Of a stretch of DNA of 64,000 nt, positions 55,110-64,000 are shown one piece after another. The position numbers and the translations under genes were made by a program. Every line of letters begins with the position of its first letter. The stretch's first letter is position 1. The stretch spans positions 62,001 through 126,000 of the forward strand of contig CAVZAF010000010.1 of the NCBI GenBank assembly GCA_963773315.1, given 5' to 3'. The notes beneath the pieces were generated by a model. The model searched no databases and was not told where the DNA came from. It saw only the letters and a program-made list of their open reading frames with translations. This DNA is from DATKAS01 sp963773315 (GTDB lineage: Bacteria; Actinomycetota; Acidimicrobiia; Acidimicrobiales; DATKAS01).

Positions 55110-55637
55110 ATGCGTGTGGTCGGCGGGCAGGCGCGTGGCCGCCGGCTCATCGCGCCCCGAGGACGCGACACCCGACCGACGAGCGACCGGGCGCGCGAGG
55201 CGATCTTCAACTCGCTCCGATCGATCGACGCGCTCGCAGGCGCTCGGGTGGCTGATCTCTTCGCGGGCAGCGGCGCCCTCGGCATCGAAGCGCTCTCGCG
55301 GGGAGCCGCGTCGTGCGTGTTCGTCGAGCGCGACGCGGCAGCGGCGGCGGTGATCGAGCAGAACCTCGCGCACACGGGGCTGTCGGGCGGGTCGGTCGTG
55401 CGGACCGACGTGATGCGCTGGCTCGCGGGGCGTGGGAGCACCTCCTGGGACCTCGTGCTCGCTGACCCTCCGTATGCCTTCGACGACTGGCCTGCACTCC
55501 TGGCCGGCCTCGACGCGGCGGTGGTCGTGATCGAGTCCGATCGGGAGATCGACCCGGGAGACCCCTGGTTGATCACGAGATCGAAGCGCTACGGCGGTAC
55601 CGTGGTGACGTTCGTGGCGCGGGCGGCCCAGCGCTGA
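55110..55637 (+). CDS. rsmD: 16S rRNA (guanine(966)-N(2))-methyltransferase RsmD
   Basis: The 175-residue SAM-dependent methyltransferase has MRVVGGQARGRRLIAP, the SAM loop VADLFAGSGALGIEALSRGA and the catalytic NPPY-type motif LADPPYAFDDWPAL. It methylates G966 in helix 31 of 16S rRNA. In mycobacteria the same gene sits next to coaD, as here. Confidence 0.93.
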   Translation: MRVVGGQARGRRLIAPRGRDTRPTSDRAREAIFNSLRSIDALAGARVADLFAGSGALGIEALSRGAASCVFVERDAAAAAVIEQNLAHTGLSGGSVVRTDVMRWLAGRGSTSWDLVLADPPYAFDDWPALLAGLDAAVVVIESDREIDPGDPWLITRSKRYGGTVVTFVARAAQR

Positions 55638-55683
55638 ACCCCATTCCGCCCGCCCCCACGACAGCCGATTCAACGGAGCGACC

Positions 55684-56163
55684 GTGAGCAAGGTGCTGTA
55701 CCCGGGGTCGTTCGACCCCCTCCACAACGGACACATCGAGATCATCGAGACCGCAGCGCGCCTCTTCGACGAGGTCGTCGTCGCGGCGATGCGGAACCCG
55801 CAGAAGGGCGAGCCGACGTTCTCGTTCGAGGAGCGTGAGGCGATCCTGCGCGAGTCGCTCTCGCACATCCCTGGCGTGTCGGTGACGATGTTCTCTGGTC
55901 TCGTGGTCGACCTCGCCGATGAGCTCGATGTGGACTTCATCGTGAAGGGGTTGCGTGCGACCTCCGACTTCGAGAACGAGCTGCAGATGGCGCAGATGAA
56001 CTACGCCGTCGCCGGAGTGCACACGGTGTTCCTGCCTTCCGCCTCGTCGCACTCGTTCCTGGCGTCGAAGTTCCTTCGCGACATGGCGCGGTTCGGGCGA
56101 GACGTCAGCTCGATGGTTCCACCGGCGGTCGCGAAGCGGCTCCAGGAGAAGTACGCGCGATGA
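55684..56163 (+). CDS. coaD: Phosphopantetheine adenylyltransferase
   Basis: The protein (159 aa) has the nucleotidyltransferase motif VLYPGSFDPLHNGHIEII at the N-terminus, IVKGLRATSDFENELQMAQMN and the ISSSxxR-type helix SSHSFLASKFLRDMARFG. It adds AMP to 4'-phosphopantetheine to make dephospho-CoA. The GTG start at 55684 is the only one that keeps the first strand. Its TGA overlaps the next ATG (ATGA). Confidence 0.96.
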   Translation: MSKVLYPGSFDPLHNGHIEIIETAARLFDEVVVAAMRNPQKGEPTFSFEEREAILRESLSHIPGVSVTMFSGLVVDLADELDVDFIVKGLRATSDFENELQMAQMNYAVAGVHTVFLPSASSHSFLASKFLRDMARFGRDVSSMVPPAVAKRLQEKYAR

Positions 56164-56745
56164 CCGACCAGCGCGAGCACCCCGGCGACGACGACACCGG
56201 CGAGCACCCGGTCCCACGGCTGAGCGATTCCGAGGCGCTGCTGCGGCGGGTCGCCGACATCATCTCGTCGGCCAAGACCATGCCGCTGTCCTCGTCCGCG
56301 ATGATCAACCGCGACGAGATCCTCGAGCTGCTCGAGGAAGCGAACAACCGGCTTCCTGAGGAGCTGCGCGCGGCGCGTTGGCTGCTCCGCGAGCGCGACG
56401 AGTTCCTCGCGAAGACTCGACGCGGAAGGCGACGACATCCTCGACGCGGCACGCGCACAGGCAGAGCGCATGGTGCAACGCACCGAGGTGGTGCGGGCCG
56501 CCGAGCACCGCGCCCGCCAGCTGGTGACCTCGGCGGAGGACGAGTCACGCCGCTTGCGCCACGAGGTCGAGGACTACTGCGATCAGAAGCTCGCGCAGTT
56601 CGAGGTCGTGCTCGACAAGGTGCTGCGCACGGTGCAAGCCGGCCGCGAGCGCCTTGCGCCCACCGGGCTGCCCGAGCCCGAGGAGCACGAAGCGGAAGCC
56701 GCTGCGGCCCACGAGGCCGCCTTCTTCGATCAGGACCAGGAATGA
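56160..56745 (+). CDS. Coiled-coil DivIVA/SepIVA-like protein (frame broken near 56415)
   Basis: The reconstructed chain (about 194 aa) is mostly coiled coil. After an acidic N-terminus it has LLRRVADIISSAKTMPLSSS, INRDEILELLEEANNRLPEE and RWLLRERDEFLAK. After AAG one extra base (about 56415) must be skipped to continue as LDAEGDDILDAARAQAERMV and QRTEVVRAAEHRARQLV. In mycobacteria the gene in this place (before yceD, rnc, mutM, smc) is the septum protein SepIVA; placement and coiled coil suggest a similar role in division or envelope growth. Confidence 0.75.
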
Positions 56746-57299
56746 CCACGCTGCAGGGACTCGTCACTCCGGTCGCGGACCTGCTGCGCAGCGCGGGCGC
56801 GCGCCGTCACCTCGCGATCGAGGTGCGCGCCACCGAGATCGACGTCGGCGACGCAGCTGTGCCCGAAGGATCGATCGTCGAGATCGATGGCGACCTCGAA
56901 GCCGTGAGTGACAGCATCGTGTTCAGCGGGACCGTGCGCGCGCCGTGGCGCGCGGTGTGCCGGCGGTGCCTCGGGCCCGCGCACGGCGAGCTCGTCGTGA
57001 CGATGCGCGAGGTGTTCGCGAAGCCCGGCCGTGACATCGCCGCAGATGACGAGGTCTTCCCGATCTCGGCCGACTCGATCGACCTCGGCCCGGCAGTGCA
57101 CGACGCCCTGGCGCTCGAGCTGCCGCTCGCGCCGCTCTGTCGCGACGCGTGTGCCGGGCTCTGCCCGACGTGCGGCGTCGACCGCAATCACGCTCGCTGC
57201 AGGTGCCGAGTCGACCGGACGGACCCCCGCTGGGCTGCGCTCGACGTGCTCAAGCTCCCCAACCAGGCGCGGTTCGACCCGGGCTCCGCTGCTCGCTAG
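56742..57299 (+). CDS. yceD: YceD/DUF177-family protein
   Basis: The 185-residue protein matches the YceD family, with the metal-binding Cys sets VCRRCLGPAHGEL in the middle and CRDACAGLCPTCGVDRNH at the end, followed by RWAALDVLK. YceD is encoded next to rpmF in many bacteria and is linked to 23S rRNA or ribosome biogenesis in plants and bacteria; the bacterial mechanism is not known. The ATG overlaps the stop of the SepIVA-like gene, and rpmF follows after 37 bp. Confidence 0.9.
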   Translation: MTTLQGLVTPVADLLRSAGARRHLAIEVRATEIDVGDAAVPEGSIVEIDGDLEAVSDSIVFSGTVRAPWRAVCRRCLGPAHGELVVTMREVFAKPGRDIAADDEVFPISADSIDLGPAVHDALALELPLAPLCRDACAGLCPTCGVDRNHARCRCRVDRTDPRWAALDVLKLPNQARFDPGSAAR

Positions 57300-57336
57300 C
57301 CTGCTGCGGCCCCATCGCTCGAAGGATCCCCCCCAA

Positions 57337-57516
57337 ATGGCAGTCCCCAAGAAGAAGACGTCCAAGGCGAAGAGCCGCAGTCGGCGGGCATCCGCCTGGA
57401 CGCTCACCGCCCCGGCCCGCAGCACGTGCCCCCGGTGCGGCGCGGCGAAGCGGCCGCACACGGTGTGCGGCACTTGCGGCTGGTACAAGGGCCGCCAAGC
57501 CATCGACGTCGACTGA
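57337..57516 (+). CDS. rpmF: 50S ribosomal protein L32
   Basis: The 59-residue protein begins with MAVPKKKTSKAKSRSRRA and ends with a four-Cys zinc ribbon (CPRCGAAKRPHTVC, CGTCGWYKGR), so it is the zinc-containing (C+) form of L32. The position between yceD and plsX is conserved across bacteria. Confidence 0.97.
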   Translation: MAVPKKKTSKAKSRSRRASAWTLTAPARSTCPRCGAAKRPHTVCGTCGWYKGRQAIDVD

Positions 57517-57543
57517 CGCAGCTCGGCTGCGAGCGGATCCCAC

Positions 57544-58518
57544 GTGCTCCCGATCGCACTCGACGCGGTCGGTGGTGACCACGCCCCCCACGAGGTCCTC
57601 GCCGGTGCCCGCGTCGCCGTAGAAGAGCTCGGAATCCCCGTCGTCCTCGTCGGTCCGGAGGATGTCGTCGCCGAGAGCGGATTCCCGCACATCGTCGCCA
57701 CCGAGATCATCGGGATGGGCGACGACGGAGCGCAGGGAGTGAGGCGCAAGAAGGACTCATCCCTGGTGCGCGCCGCCGAGGCGGTGCGCGACGGCAAGGC
57801 ATCGGCGATGGTCAGCGCGGGAAACACCGGCGCGACGATGGCGAGCGCGCTGCTCCGGATGGGACGCATCCGCGGCGTGTCACGGCCCGCGATCGCCGCG
57901 CCGCTGCCGGTGCCCGGCGAGACCCCGACGGTCCTCCTCGACGCGGGAGCCAACGCGGAGTGCCAGCCCGAGTGGCTCGTGCAGTTCGCGCAGATGGGCA
58001 CTGTCTTCTCGCGACAGCGGTTCGGCATCGCCAAGCCGCGCGTCGGTCTGCTGTCGATCGGCGAAGAGGCGTCGAAGGGCTCGAGCTTCGTGAAGGAGGT
58101 GCACCACCTCCTCGAAGGTGCGCCCGGCGTGCACTTCATCGGGAACATCGAAGGCCATTTGGTGGCGACTGACGCGGTCGATGTCGTCGTGACCGACGGC
58201 TTCAGCGGCAACGTGGTGCTGAAGACGCTCGAAGGCGGACTCGAGGTCATCCTCGGCGTGATCCGAGCCGGCCTCGCATCGACGGCCGAGACGCGCTCCG
58301 CGGGCGACGTGTTGGCGCCAGTGCTCGAGCCGCTCTTCGACTTCATGGGGCCAGAGACGACTGGGGGAGCGATCCTCCTCGGCGTTGATGGCGTCTGCAT
58401 CATCAGCCACGGCCGCTCGTCGGCTCGCGCGGTCACCAACGCGATCGGGCTCGCGCGCGAGATGGTCGTGGGCGACATCGTGGGCGGGCTGCGGAGCGCG
58501 ATCGCGACGCCGGGGTGA
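57544..58518 (+). CDS. plsX: Phosphate acyltransferase PlsX
   Basis: The 324-residue protein starts PIALDAVGGDHAPHEVLAGA and contains VSAGNTGATMASALL and VVTDGFSGNVVLKTLEG, all PlsX hallmarks. It converts acyl-ACP to acyl-phosphate for phosphatidic acid synthesis and sits with acpP in the same operon direction. The start is GTG (57544). A 151-bp gap separates it from acpP. Confidence 0.95.
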   Translation: MLPIALDAVGGDHAPHEVLAGARVAVEELGIPVVLVGPEDVVAESGFPHIVATEIIGMGDDGAQGVRRKKDSSLVRAAEAVRDGKASAMVSAGNTGATMASALLRMGRIRGVSRPAIAAPLPVPGETPTVLLDAGANAECQPEWLVQFAQMGTVFSRQRFGIAKPRVGLLSIGEEASKGSSFVKEVHHLLEGAPGVHFIGNIEGHLVATDAVDVVVTDGFSGNVVLKTLEGGLEVILGVIRAGLASTAETRSAGDVLAPVLEPLFDFMGPETTGGAILLGVDGVCIISHGRSSARAVTNAIGLAREMVVGDIVGGLRSAIATPG

Positions 58519-58669
58519 CTCGTTTTGGCGTCCGTGTCAAGCACGAAACTCTCTGAAAGGCATTGGCGACACATAAGGCGACACGATCCATCCGTCGCGG
58601 AATTCCGAAATCCGGTACAGTGAGGCGACGCGGCCATCCCCCGATGCCAGGACCGAGGACGGAGAGAGC

Positions 58670-58972
58670 GTGCCCGCCGAGACCCACGTAGAACGAGCCC
58701 CTCTCGATCGCCAGGCGGTCTTCGAGCTGATCCGTGATCGCCTCGCCGACATCCTCGAGATCGAACCCGGCACCATCACCGAGAGCGCATCGTTCGCCGA
58801 CGATCTCGAAGCCGACTCGCTCGCGCTGATCGAGCTCGTCGAAGCCCTCGAGGAAGAGCTGAGCGAGCGTTCGGTGGGGTTCCGCATCGAAGACGAAGAC
58901 CTCGAAGACCTGAAGACCGTGCGCGACGCGGTCGACTACGTCTACGGCCGGGTGGGCGAAGGTTCTGGTTGA
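58670..58972 (+). CDS. acpP: Acyl carrier protein
   Basis: The 100-residue acidic protein has the phosphopantetheine site in DDLEADSLALIELVEALEEE, with the DSL Ser near residue 49, and the helix FRIEDEDLEDLKTVRDAVDY. The N-terminus is about 15 residues longer than in most ACPs (GTG start at 58670, after ggagagagcg). It carries growing fatty acyl chains and supplies PlsX. In the 151 bp upstream, tacagt near 58615 may be part of a -10 element. Confidence 0.93.
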   Translation: MPAETHVERAPLDRQAVFELIRDRLADILEIEPGTITESASFADDLEADSLALIELVEALEEELSERSVGFRIEDEDLEDLKTVRDAVDYVYGRVGEGSG

Positions 58973-58988
58973 CCAGCCCGCGATCGAG

Positions 58989-59699
58989 GTGCTGAGGCAC
59001 CGGATCGGGCATGAGTTCGCGGACCCTGCCCTGCTCGTGCAGGCACTCGCCCATCGTTCGTGGTGCGCCGAGCAGGCCACCGTGTCCGAGCCGCCGCCTC
59101 CCTCGAACGAACGGCTGGAGTATCTCGGTGATGCCGTGCTCGGTGCGATCGTCGCCGACCACGTCTACCAGCAGTATCCGCATCTGCTCGAAGGTCGGCT
59201 GACCGACGCGCGCAAGGCCGTTGTCAACGCGGTCGCGTTGGCCGGCGTCGCGTCGAGGCTCGGCATCGGGCCGGCGCTGCTGCTCGGCCGGGGCGAGACG
59301 TCGGCGGGAGGACAAGAGAAGACGTCGATCCTCGCCGACGCGCTCGAAGCGGTGATCGCTGCCGTGTACCTCGACGGTGGATGGGAGGCCGCGCGCGACT
59401 TCGTGCTGCGCGAGATCGGTGCCGACATCGCCGCGTCGGTCGCCGGCCTCGGCGCCCACGACTACAAGAGCTTGTTGCAGGAGCTCGCTGGGCGGCGCGG
59501 GCTCGGCTCACCGCGTTACGAGATCAACGAGTCCGGTCCGGATCACGCCAAGGAGTTCACCGCTCGCGTCGCTGTCGGGATGATCGTCCTCGGCGAAGGC
59601 GTTGGCCGGTCGAAGAAGCAGGCAGAGCAGGCGGCAGCGCAGGTGGCCTACGAGGAGCTGCTCGAGCCCGCCGACAGACGGGTCGCGGACCATGCCTGA
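58989..59699 (+). CDS. rnc: Ribonuclease III
   Basis: The 236-residue enzyme has the RNase III signature NERLEYLGDAVLG, the second metal site ILADALEAVIAAVYLDGGW and a C-terminal dsRNA-binding domain (DYKSLLQELAGRRG ... VGRSKKQAEQAAAQVAYEEL). It cuts double-stranded RNA, including the 30S rRNA precursor. GTG 58989 is taken as the start; in-frame codons reach back to the end of acpP (LVDQPAIE), so a CTG start near 58965 is an alternative. It overlaps mutM by 8 bp. Confidence 0.95.
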   Translation: MLRHRIGHEFADPALLVQALAHRSWCAEQATVSEPPPPSNERLEYLGDAVLGAIVADHVYQQYPHLLEGRLTDARKAVVNAVALAGVASRLGIGPALLLGRGETSAGGQEKTSILADALEAVIAAVYLDGGWEAARDFVLREIGADIAASVAGLGAHDYKSLLQELAGRRGLGSPRYEINESGPDHAKEFTARVAVGMIVLGEGVGRSKKQAEQAAAQVAYEELLEPADRRVADHA

Positions 59700-60525
59700 G
59701 CTTCCCGAGGTCGAGACCATCAAGCGCGATCTCGAGCGAGAGGTCATCGGCAAGCGCATCAAGACCGTCGAGGTGTCGGGCACACGCTCGATCCGGCGCG
59801 GCACGAAGAAGCAGTTCATCAGCCGCCTCGAAGGCGCCAAGGTCACCGGAGTCCAGCGCAAGGGCAAGTACCTGATCCTGAAGATGGACACCGGCGACCT
59901 GCTCGTCGTCCACCTCCGGATGAGCGGGCAGCTCCTCAAGGCGGTCGCCAAGGATCCGGTCGCGAAGCACACGCACGTGACGCTGACGTTCACGCCGGCG
60001 GGGCAGCTGCGCTTCCTCGACCCTCGCACGTTCGGCGAGATGTTCGTGAGCGATCCCGATCACCTGGCCGAGGACGCGCCCGAGCTCGCCGACCTCGGCT
60101 TCGATCCCCTCGATGAACCGATCTCTTGGATCGACTTCGGTCGCATGCTCATCGCGAAGCCCGTGCAGCTGAAGGCGTTCCTGATGGATCAGCACCTCAT
60201 CGCGGGGATCGGCAACATCTACAGCGACGAGATCCTTTACGCGGCGGGCCTTCGGTACGACCGCATGACCGACACGCTGACCACGCAGGACATCCGCCGG
60301 CTGTATCGCGCCGTGGTGGAAGTCGTGCACGAGGCCGTGAAGCACCGGGGGTCGTCGCTCGCCGACGAGCAGTACCGAGATCTCTTCGGGCGCGTCGGGG
60401 GATACCAGAACGAGCACCAGGCGTACGGCCGAGAGGGGCTCGCGTGTCGGCGCTGCCGGTCGACGATCGAGCGGGCGAAGTACCAGGGTCGATCGACCTT
60501 CTACTGCCCCAGCTGTCAGGTGTAG
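59692..60525 (+). CDS. mutM: Formamidopyrimidine-DNA glycosylase
   Basis: The 277-residue enzyme begins with PELPEVETIKRDLE (catalytic Pro2 and Glu3), has LLVVHLRMSGQLL, the H2TH region QHLIAGIGNIYSDEILYAAG, and the C-terminal zinc finger CRRCRSTIER ... FYCPSCQ. It removes 8-oxoguanine and formamidopyrimidines. ATG 59692 overlaps the rnc stop. A dispersed repeat follows the stop. Confidence 0.96.
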   Translation: MPELPEVETIKRDLEREVIGKRIKTVEVSGTRSIRRGTKKQFISRLEGAKVTGVQRKGKYLILKMDTGDLLVVHLRMSGQLLKAVAKDPVAKHTHVTLTFTPAGQLRFLDPRTFGEMFVSDPDHLAEDAPELADLGFDPLDEPISWIDFGRMLIAKPVQLKAFLMDQHLIAGIGNIYSDEILYAAGLRYDRMTDTLTTQDIRRLYRAVVEVVHEAVKHRGSSLADEQYRDLFGRVGGYQNEHQAYGREGLACRRCRSTIERAKYQGRSTFYCPSCQV

Positions 60526-60538
60526 GTCGGTTCGTGAG

Positions 60539-60634
60539 GGCGGCGCAGTGCGCCGCCGGGTGCGCGCAGCACCGATTGTCGAGCGAAGCGAGCAGGAGCC
60601 GGCGGAAGCGAAGCGGACGACGGCGACGAGGAGC
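60539..60634 (+). repeat. Dispersed intergenic repeat, copy 3
   Basis: The palindrome ggcggcgcagtgcgccgcc is identical to that of copy 1, followed by gggtgcgcgcagca, then ccgattgtcgagcgaagcga and gcaggagccgg. The part from 60603 (ggaagcgaagcggacgacgg) differs from copy 1, and the end gcgacgaggagc is shared. It lies between mutM and smc, 13 bp after the mutM stop. Confidence 0.88.
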
Positions 60635-60684
60635 ATTCAGCATGCACCGAGCACTCTTCGCGCCCGGTTAGCGTCGACCCAGCC

Positions 60685-63600
60685 ATGTTCTTGCGATCGT
60701 TGACCCTCAAGGGGTTCAAGTCCTTCGCCGACACCACGTCGCTCGATCTCGAGCCGGGAGTGACCGTCGTCGTCGGGCCCAACGGAAGCGGCAAGTCCAA
60801 CGTCGTCGATGCGATCGCGTGGGTGCTCGGCGCGCAGGCTCCGAGCGCGGTGCGCAGCCAGAAGATGGACGACGTGATCTTCGCCGGCACGGCGAAGCGA
60901 GCCGCGCTCGGACGCGCCGAGGTCACGCTCACGATCGACAACAGCGCGGGTCTGCTGCCGATCGCGTTCACCGAGGTGACGATCAGCCGCACGCTCTTCC
61001 GCAGCGGTGACAGCGAATACGCGATCAACGGCGTGCCGTGCCGACTGCTCGACGTACAAGAGCTGTTGTCCGACACCGGCGTCGGCCGGCAGCAGCACGT
61101 GATCGTCTCGCAGGGCCAGATCGACGCGGTGCTGAACGCGCGCCCCGAGGACCGCCGGGCGATCATCGAAGAGGCCGCCGGCGTGCTCAAGTACCGCCGT
61201 CGCAAGGAGAAGGCCGAGCGCCGGCTCGAGGCGACCGAGGCGAGCCTGCTCCGCCTGCAAGATCTGCTGCGGGAGGTCCGCCGCCAGCTGAAGCCCCTCG
61301 AACGCCAGGCCGACGCGGCGCGTCGCCACGGTGACCTCGTCGCCGAGCTCGGCGCGTTGCGGCTGCACCTCGCGGGTCGCGAGATCCTCAGCTTGCGCAA
61401 CCGCCTCGAGAACACCGGTCGCGACCGCCACTCGCTCGATCAGCAAGCCGCCGCACTGAAGAGCGAGCTCGCTGCGCTCGACACTGAGGTGCTCGCCACC
61501 CAGGCGCGCCTCGCCGCGCTCGGTGGCTCCGACGTGGGCGACAGCCTCGTCCGCTACGAGTCGATGCGCGAGCGCGCTCGTGGCCTGATGGCGTTGCTGG
61601 CCGAGCGCCGGCGCGGCGTCGAGCGCGATCGGGGCGGGTTGCTCGACGCCGACCTCATCGCCTCCCTCGAAGCCGAGGCCGAGCGTGTCTCGAACGAGCT
61701 CACCGAGGTCGAGACGCAGGCGAGGGCGCTGGGGCCCGAAGCCGATCGTGTTGCGCAGGCCGAAGCGGCGCTCGCCGACGAGCGGGCCGCGCTCGCCGAA
61801 GGCGGCATTCCCGAGATGACCGATCCCGGAGCGGTCCCGCTGCAAAGGGCGGGCGAGGTGCGCGGTGAGCTCTCGGCTCGCCGCGGGGCGATCGAGCGCA
61901 CGGTCGGTGAGCTCGCCCGCGTCGAGGCTCGGCTCGCGGCGATCGAGGCCCGCGCGACGCAGCTCGCCGCCGACGCCGATCTGCACAGACGCGCGTGCGA
62001 GCAAGCCGAAGAGGCCGAGCGGCCGCTCGTCGCCCGCGTGCAGGCCGCCGAGGACCGGCAGGCATCGTGTGAGCACGAGCTCGCCAGCCGCGCAGGACGA
62101 GCACCGAGCCGCTGACGCGGACCGCCACGTTTGGTCGGCGCGCGAAGAGGCCCTTGCGCTCGCGCTGGACGACAACGGCAGCGAGGCCCGCTGGCGTGAG
62201 GTCGAGGGCGCGGTGGGCGCGCTCGCCGATCTCGTCGACGTCGATGACGGCTGGCAGGCGGCGTTCGAAGCCGCGGTGGGTGAGGCACTCAGCGCCGTCG
62301 TGGTCGATGGCACCGTCGCGGCTCGTCGCGCGTTGAGTGCATTTGCGGTCGGCGGCGACGCAGGTGCGGTGCTCGCGGTGACCACAGACCGCGACGCGGC
62401 GCGTCCCGAGTCGACGCTGCGATCTCACGTGCGGTCCAGCAACCCGGGTGTCGAGACCCTGCTCGACGCGCTGCTGGCGGGCACGGTGGTCGTCGAGGGA
62501 GGGTGGGAGCGAGCACTCGACCGTGCGCTCGCCCAGCCCGACGCGGTCATCGTGACGCGCGAAGGCGATCGGTTCTCGGCGACCAGCTGGCGAGTCGGAG
62601 CCACCCGGTCACACATCACCGGGGCCGCGCTCGAGGAGGCGAAGAGCCGAGCGGCCGCGGCGGCCGCCCGTGCGACGGTCGCGGCGTCACGCGTTGCCGC
62701 GAGCACCCTCGCGGTCGAGTCCGCGGTGCACGACCGCGAGCAGATCGAGCGCGAGCTCGAGGAGAACGACGCCCGCCTGAACGCTGCCGCCGATGGGCTG
62801 GCGCGTGTGCAAGCCGCCCAGCGCGAGGTCGAGACCGAAGCGCACGCGCTCCACGCCCACCATCAGGCGCTCGCGGAGTCGGTTGCGGCCGAACACGCTC
62901 GCACGGGCGAGCTCGAGGCGGTCCTTCCGGCGCTCGAGGCCGACGAAGAGGCCGACGCCAGCCGAGCGCGCCTCGCCCACGCGGCGCGCACCCGCCTCGA
63001 TGAACGGTCGCGGCGCAGTCGCGGCGCTGCGCACGCACCTCGAGGTCCAGGTCGCCGGTCTCGACGAGCGTCGCCAGATGCTGCGGCGCAGGCGCGACGA
63101 GGTCGAGTCCCGGCTCGAAGCAGACGCGGCGGAGCGCGAGCGTGCCGCGGTGCGGCGTGGCGCGCTCGAGCGCAAGCTCGGCGTGCTCGACCGGCTGGCC
63201 GCAGTCGTCGCGGCGTCGGCGGCCGCGGTCGACGGCGAGCTCGCAGGGCTCCATGAGGAGCGGCGTCGCCAATCAGAGGAGTCGCGCTCGATCGCAGCGG
63301 CGCTCGACGACCAGCGTCAGCGGCGCACCAACGCGGAGCGTCAGCTCGAGGAGGTGCGCGAGCGGTCACGCCGCGCCGAGCTCGACGAAGCCGAGATCAC
63401 GTTGCGCCTGCAGTCGGCCGTCGAGGCCGTTCGCAATGACCTCGACCGCGAGCCCGACGCGGCGATCGCCGCCGAGTGCCCGCCGCTGCCCGACGGCATC
63501 ACCGCGCACGCGCGGGTGCGCGAGCTCGAACGCGAGCTGCGGCTCATGGGACCGATCAACCCGCTTGCGCTCGAGGAGTTCGAGGCACTCGAAGAGCGCC

Positions 63601-64000
63601 ATCACTTCCTCGAGTCGCAGCTCGAGGACGTGCGCTCGACGCGCCGCGATCTCTCGAGAGTGATCAAGGCGATCGACGGCGAGATCGTGACCGTGTTCGC
63701 GTCTGCGTTCGCCGATGTCGCGTCGAACTTCGAGTCGCTCTTCTCCACGCTCTTCCCCGGCGGGCAAGGTTCCTTGCGACTCACCGAGCCTGAGCACCTG
63801 CTCGACACCGGCATCGAGGTCGAGGCTCGTCCTTCGGGAAAGAACGTGCGCAAGCTCTCGCTGCTGTCGGGCGGTGAGCGCTCGCTGACCGCGCTCGCGT
63901 TCTTGTTCGCGGTCTTCCGCAGCCGTCCGTCGCCCTTCTACGTGATGGACGAGGTCGAGGCCGCGCTCGACGACGTGAACCTTCACCGCTTCCTCGACCT
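60685..64000 (+). CDS. smc: Chromosome segregation ATPase SMC (two frame breaks; 3' end cut by window)
   Basis: The N-terminal ATPase half has LTLKGFKSFADTTSL, Walker A VVGPNGSGKSNVVDAIAW and the Q-loop VSQGQIDAVLNARP. Coiled coil follows. The hinge is near 62170-62600 (ALALDDNGSEARWREVEGAV; GEALSAVVVDGTVAARRAL), followed by returning coiled coil and the C-terminal ABC part with NVRKLSLLSGGERSLTALAF and YVMDEVEAALDDVN at the window end. The frame shifts at about 62089 (after ELAS, resuming AQDEHRAADADRHVW) and 63014 (after ERSR, resuming AVAALRTHLEVQVAG). Both are +1 or -2. SMC condenses and segregates chromosomes with ScpAB. Confidence 0.93.

Overview
The window is GC-rich, gene-dense DNA from an actinobacterium, most likely a member or relative of the Acidimicrobiia; this placement is an inference. 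Supporting markers are a fused 2-oxoglutarate decarboxylase/dehydrogenase (Kgd type), the mismatch endonuclease NucS, a CarD regulator, GTP-dependent PEP carboxykinase, a UvrD2-like helicase, an F420-type luciferase-like oxidoreductase and the order recG ... rsmD-coaD-(SepIVA-like)-yceD-rpmF-plsX-acpP-rnc-mutM-smc. No phage, insertion sequence, CRISPR array, rRNA or tRNA gene was recognised.

Layout. Bases 1-3066 (minus) hold a truncated AAA/LuxR-type regulator, a membrane-anchored repeat protein and a sigma-like protein. 3197-4975 encodes a dehydrogenase plus MaoC hydratase pair for fatty acyl-CoA oxidation; nucS follows. 5722-8759 has an HTH membrane protein, a lipoprotein and an AarF/UbiB kinase. 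8856-13484 is a tight unit of two tandem PEP-utilising-type proteins and a class III CoA-transferase. 13488-16408 carries CysQ, a RidA protein, an SGNH hydrolase and small membrane and zinc proteins. 16544-20875 is an operon with a two-component system, a membrane-fused sulfite-oxidase-fold molybdoenzyme, a thioredoxin and a lipoprotein. 20892-24190 has EttA, a urate-oxidase-N-type membrane protein and a cytochrome c. 24248-27863 is kgd. 27868-35265 has a peptidase, a NYN-domain RNase-like protein, a DsbA-like protein, exonuclease III, a thioesterase and UvrD2. A 690-bp non-coding spacer (35266-35956) has a cluster of DnaA-box-like words. 35957-43937 includes a zincin, a PH/SHOCT protein, galT-galK, an LLM oxidoreductase, a Crp regulator, an MFS-cNMP fusion and an ornithine/lysine decarboxylase-like gene. 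44065-51390 carries an acyl-CoA racemase operon, a DUF455 ferritin-like gene, pckG and small genes. 51465-64000 is the recG-to-smc housekeeping block.

Two window-wide features stand out. A roughly 85-100 bp intergenic repeat with a perfect palindrome at one end occurs three times (14699, 47690, 60539). Nine reading-frame breaks interrupt otherwise well-preserved genes, including kgd, pckG, galK and smc (twice); eight shift in the same sense (+1 or -2). Assembly or sequencing indels are the simplest explanation, but the shared direction and the frequent position after an Arg CGN codon deserve a check.

The gene content suggests an aerobic heterotroph with fatty and branched acyl-CoA oxidation, galactose use, gluconeogenesis and an actively maintained envelope redox system.
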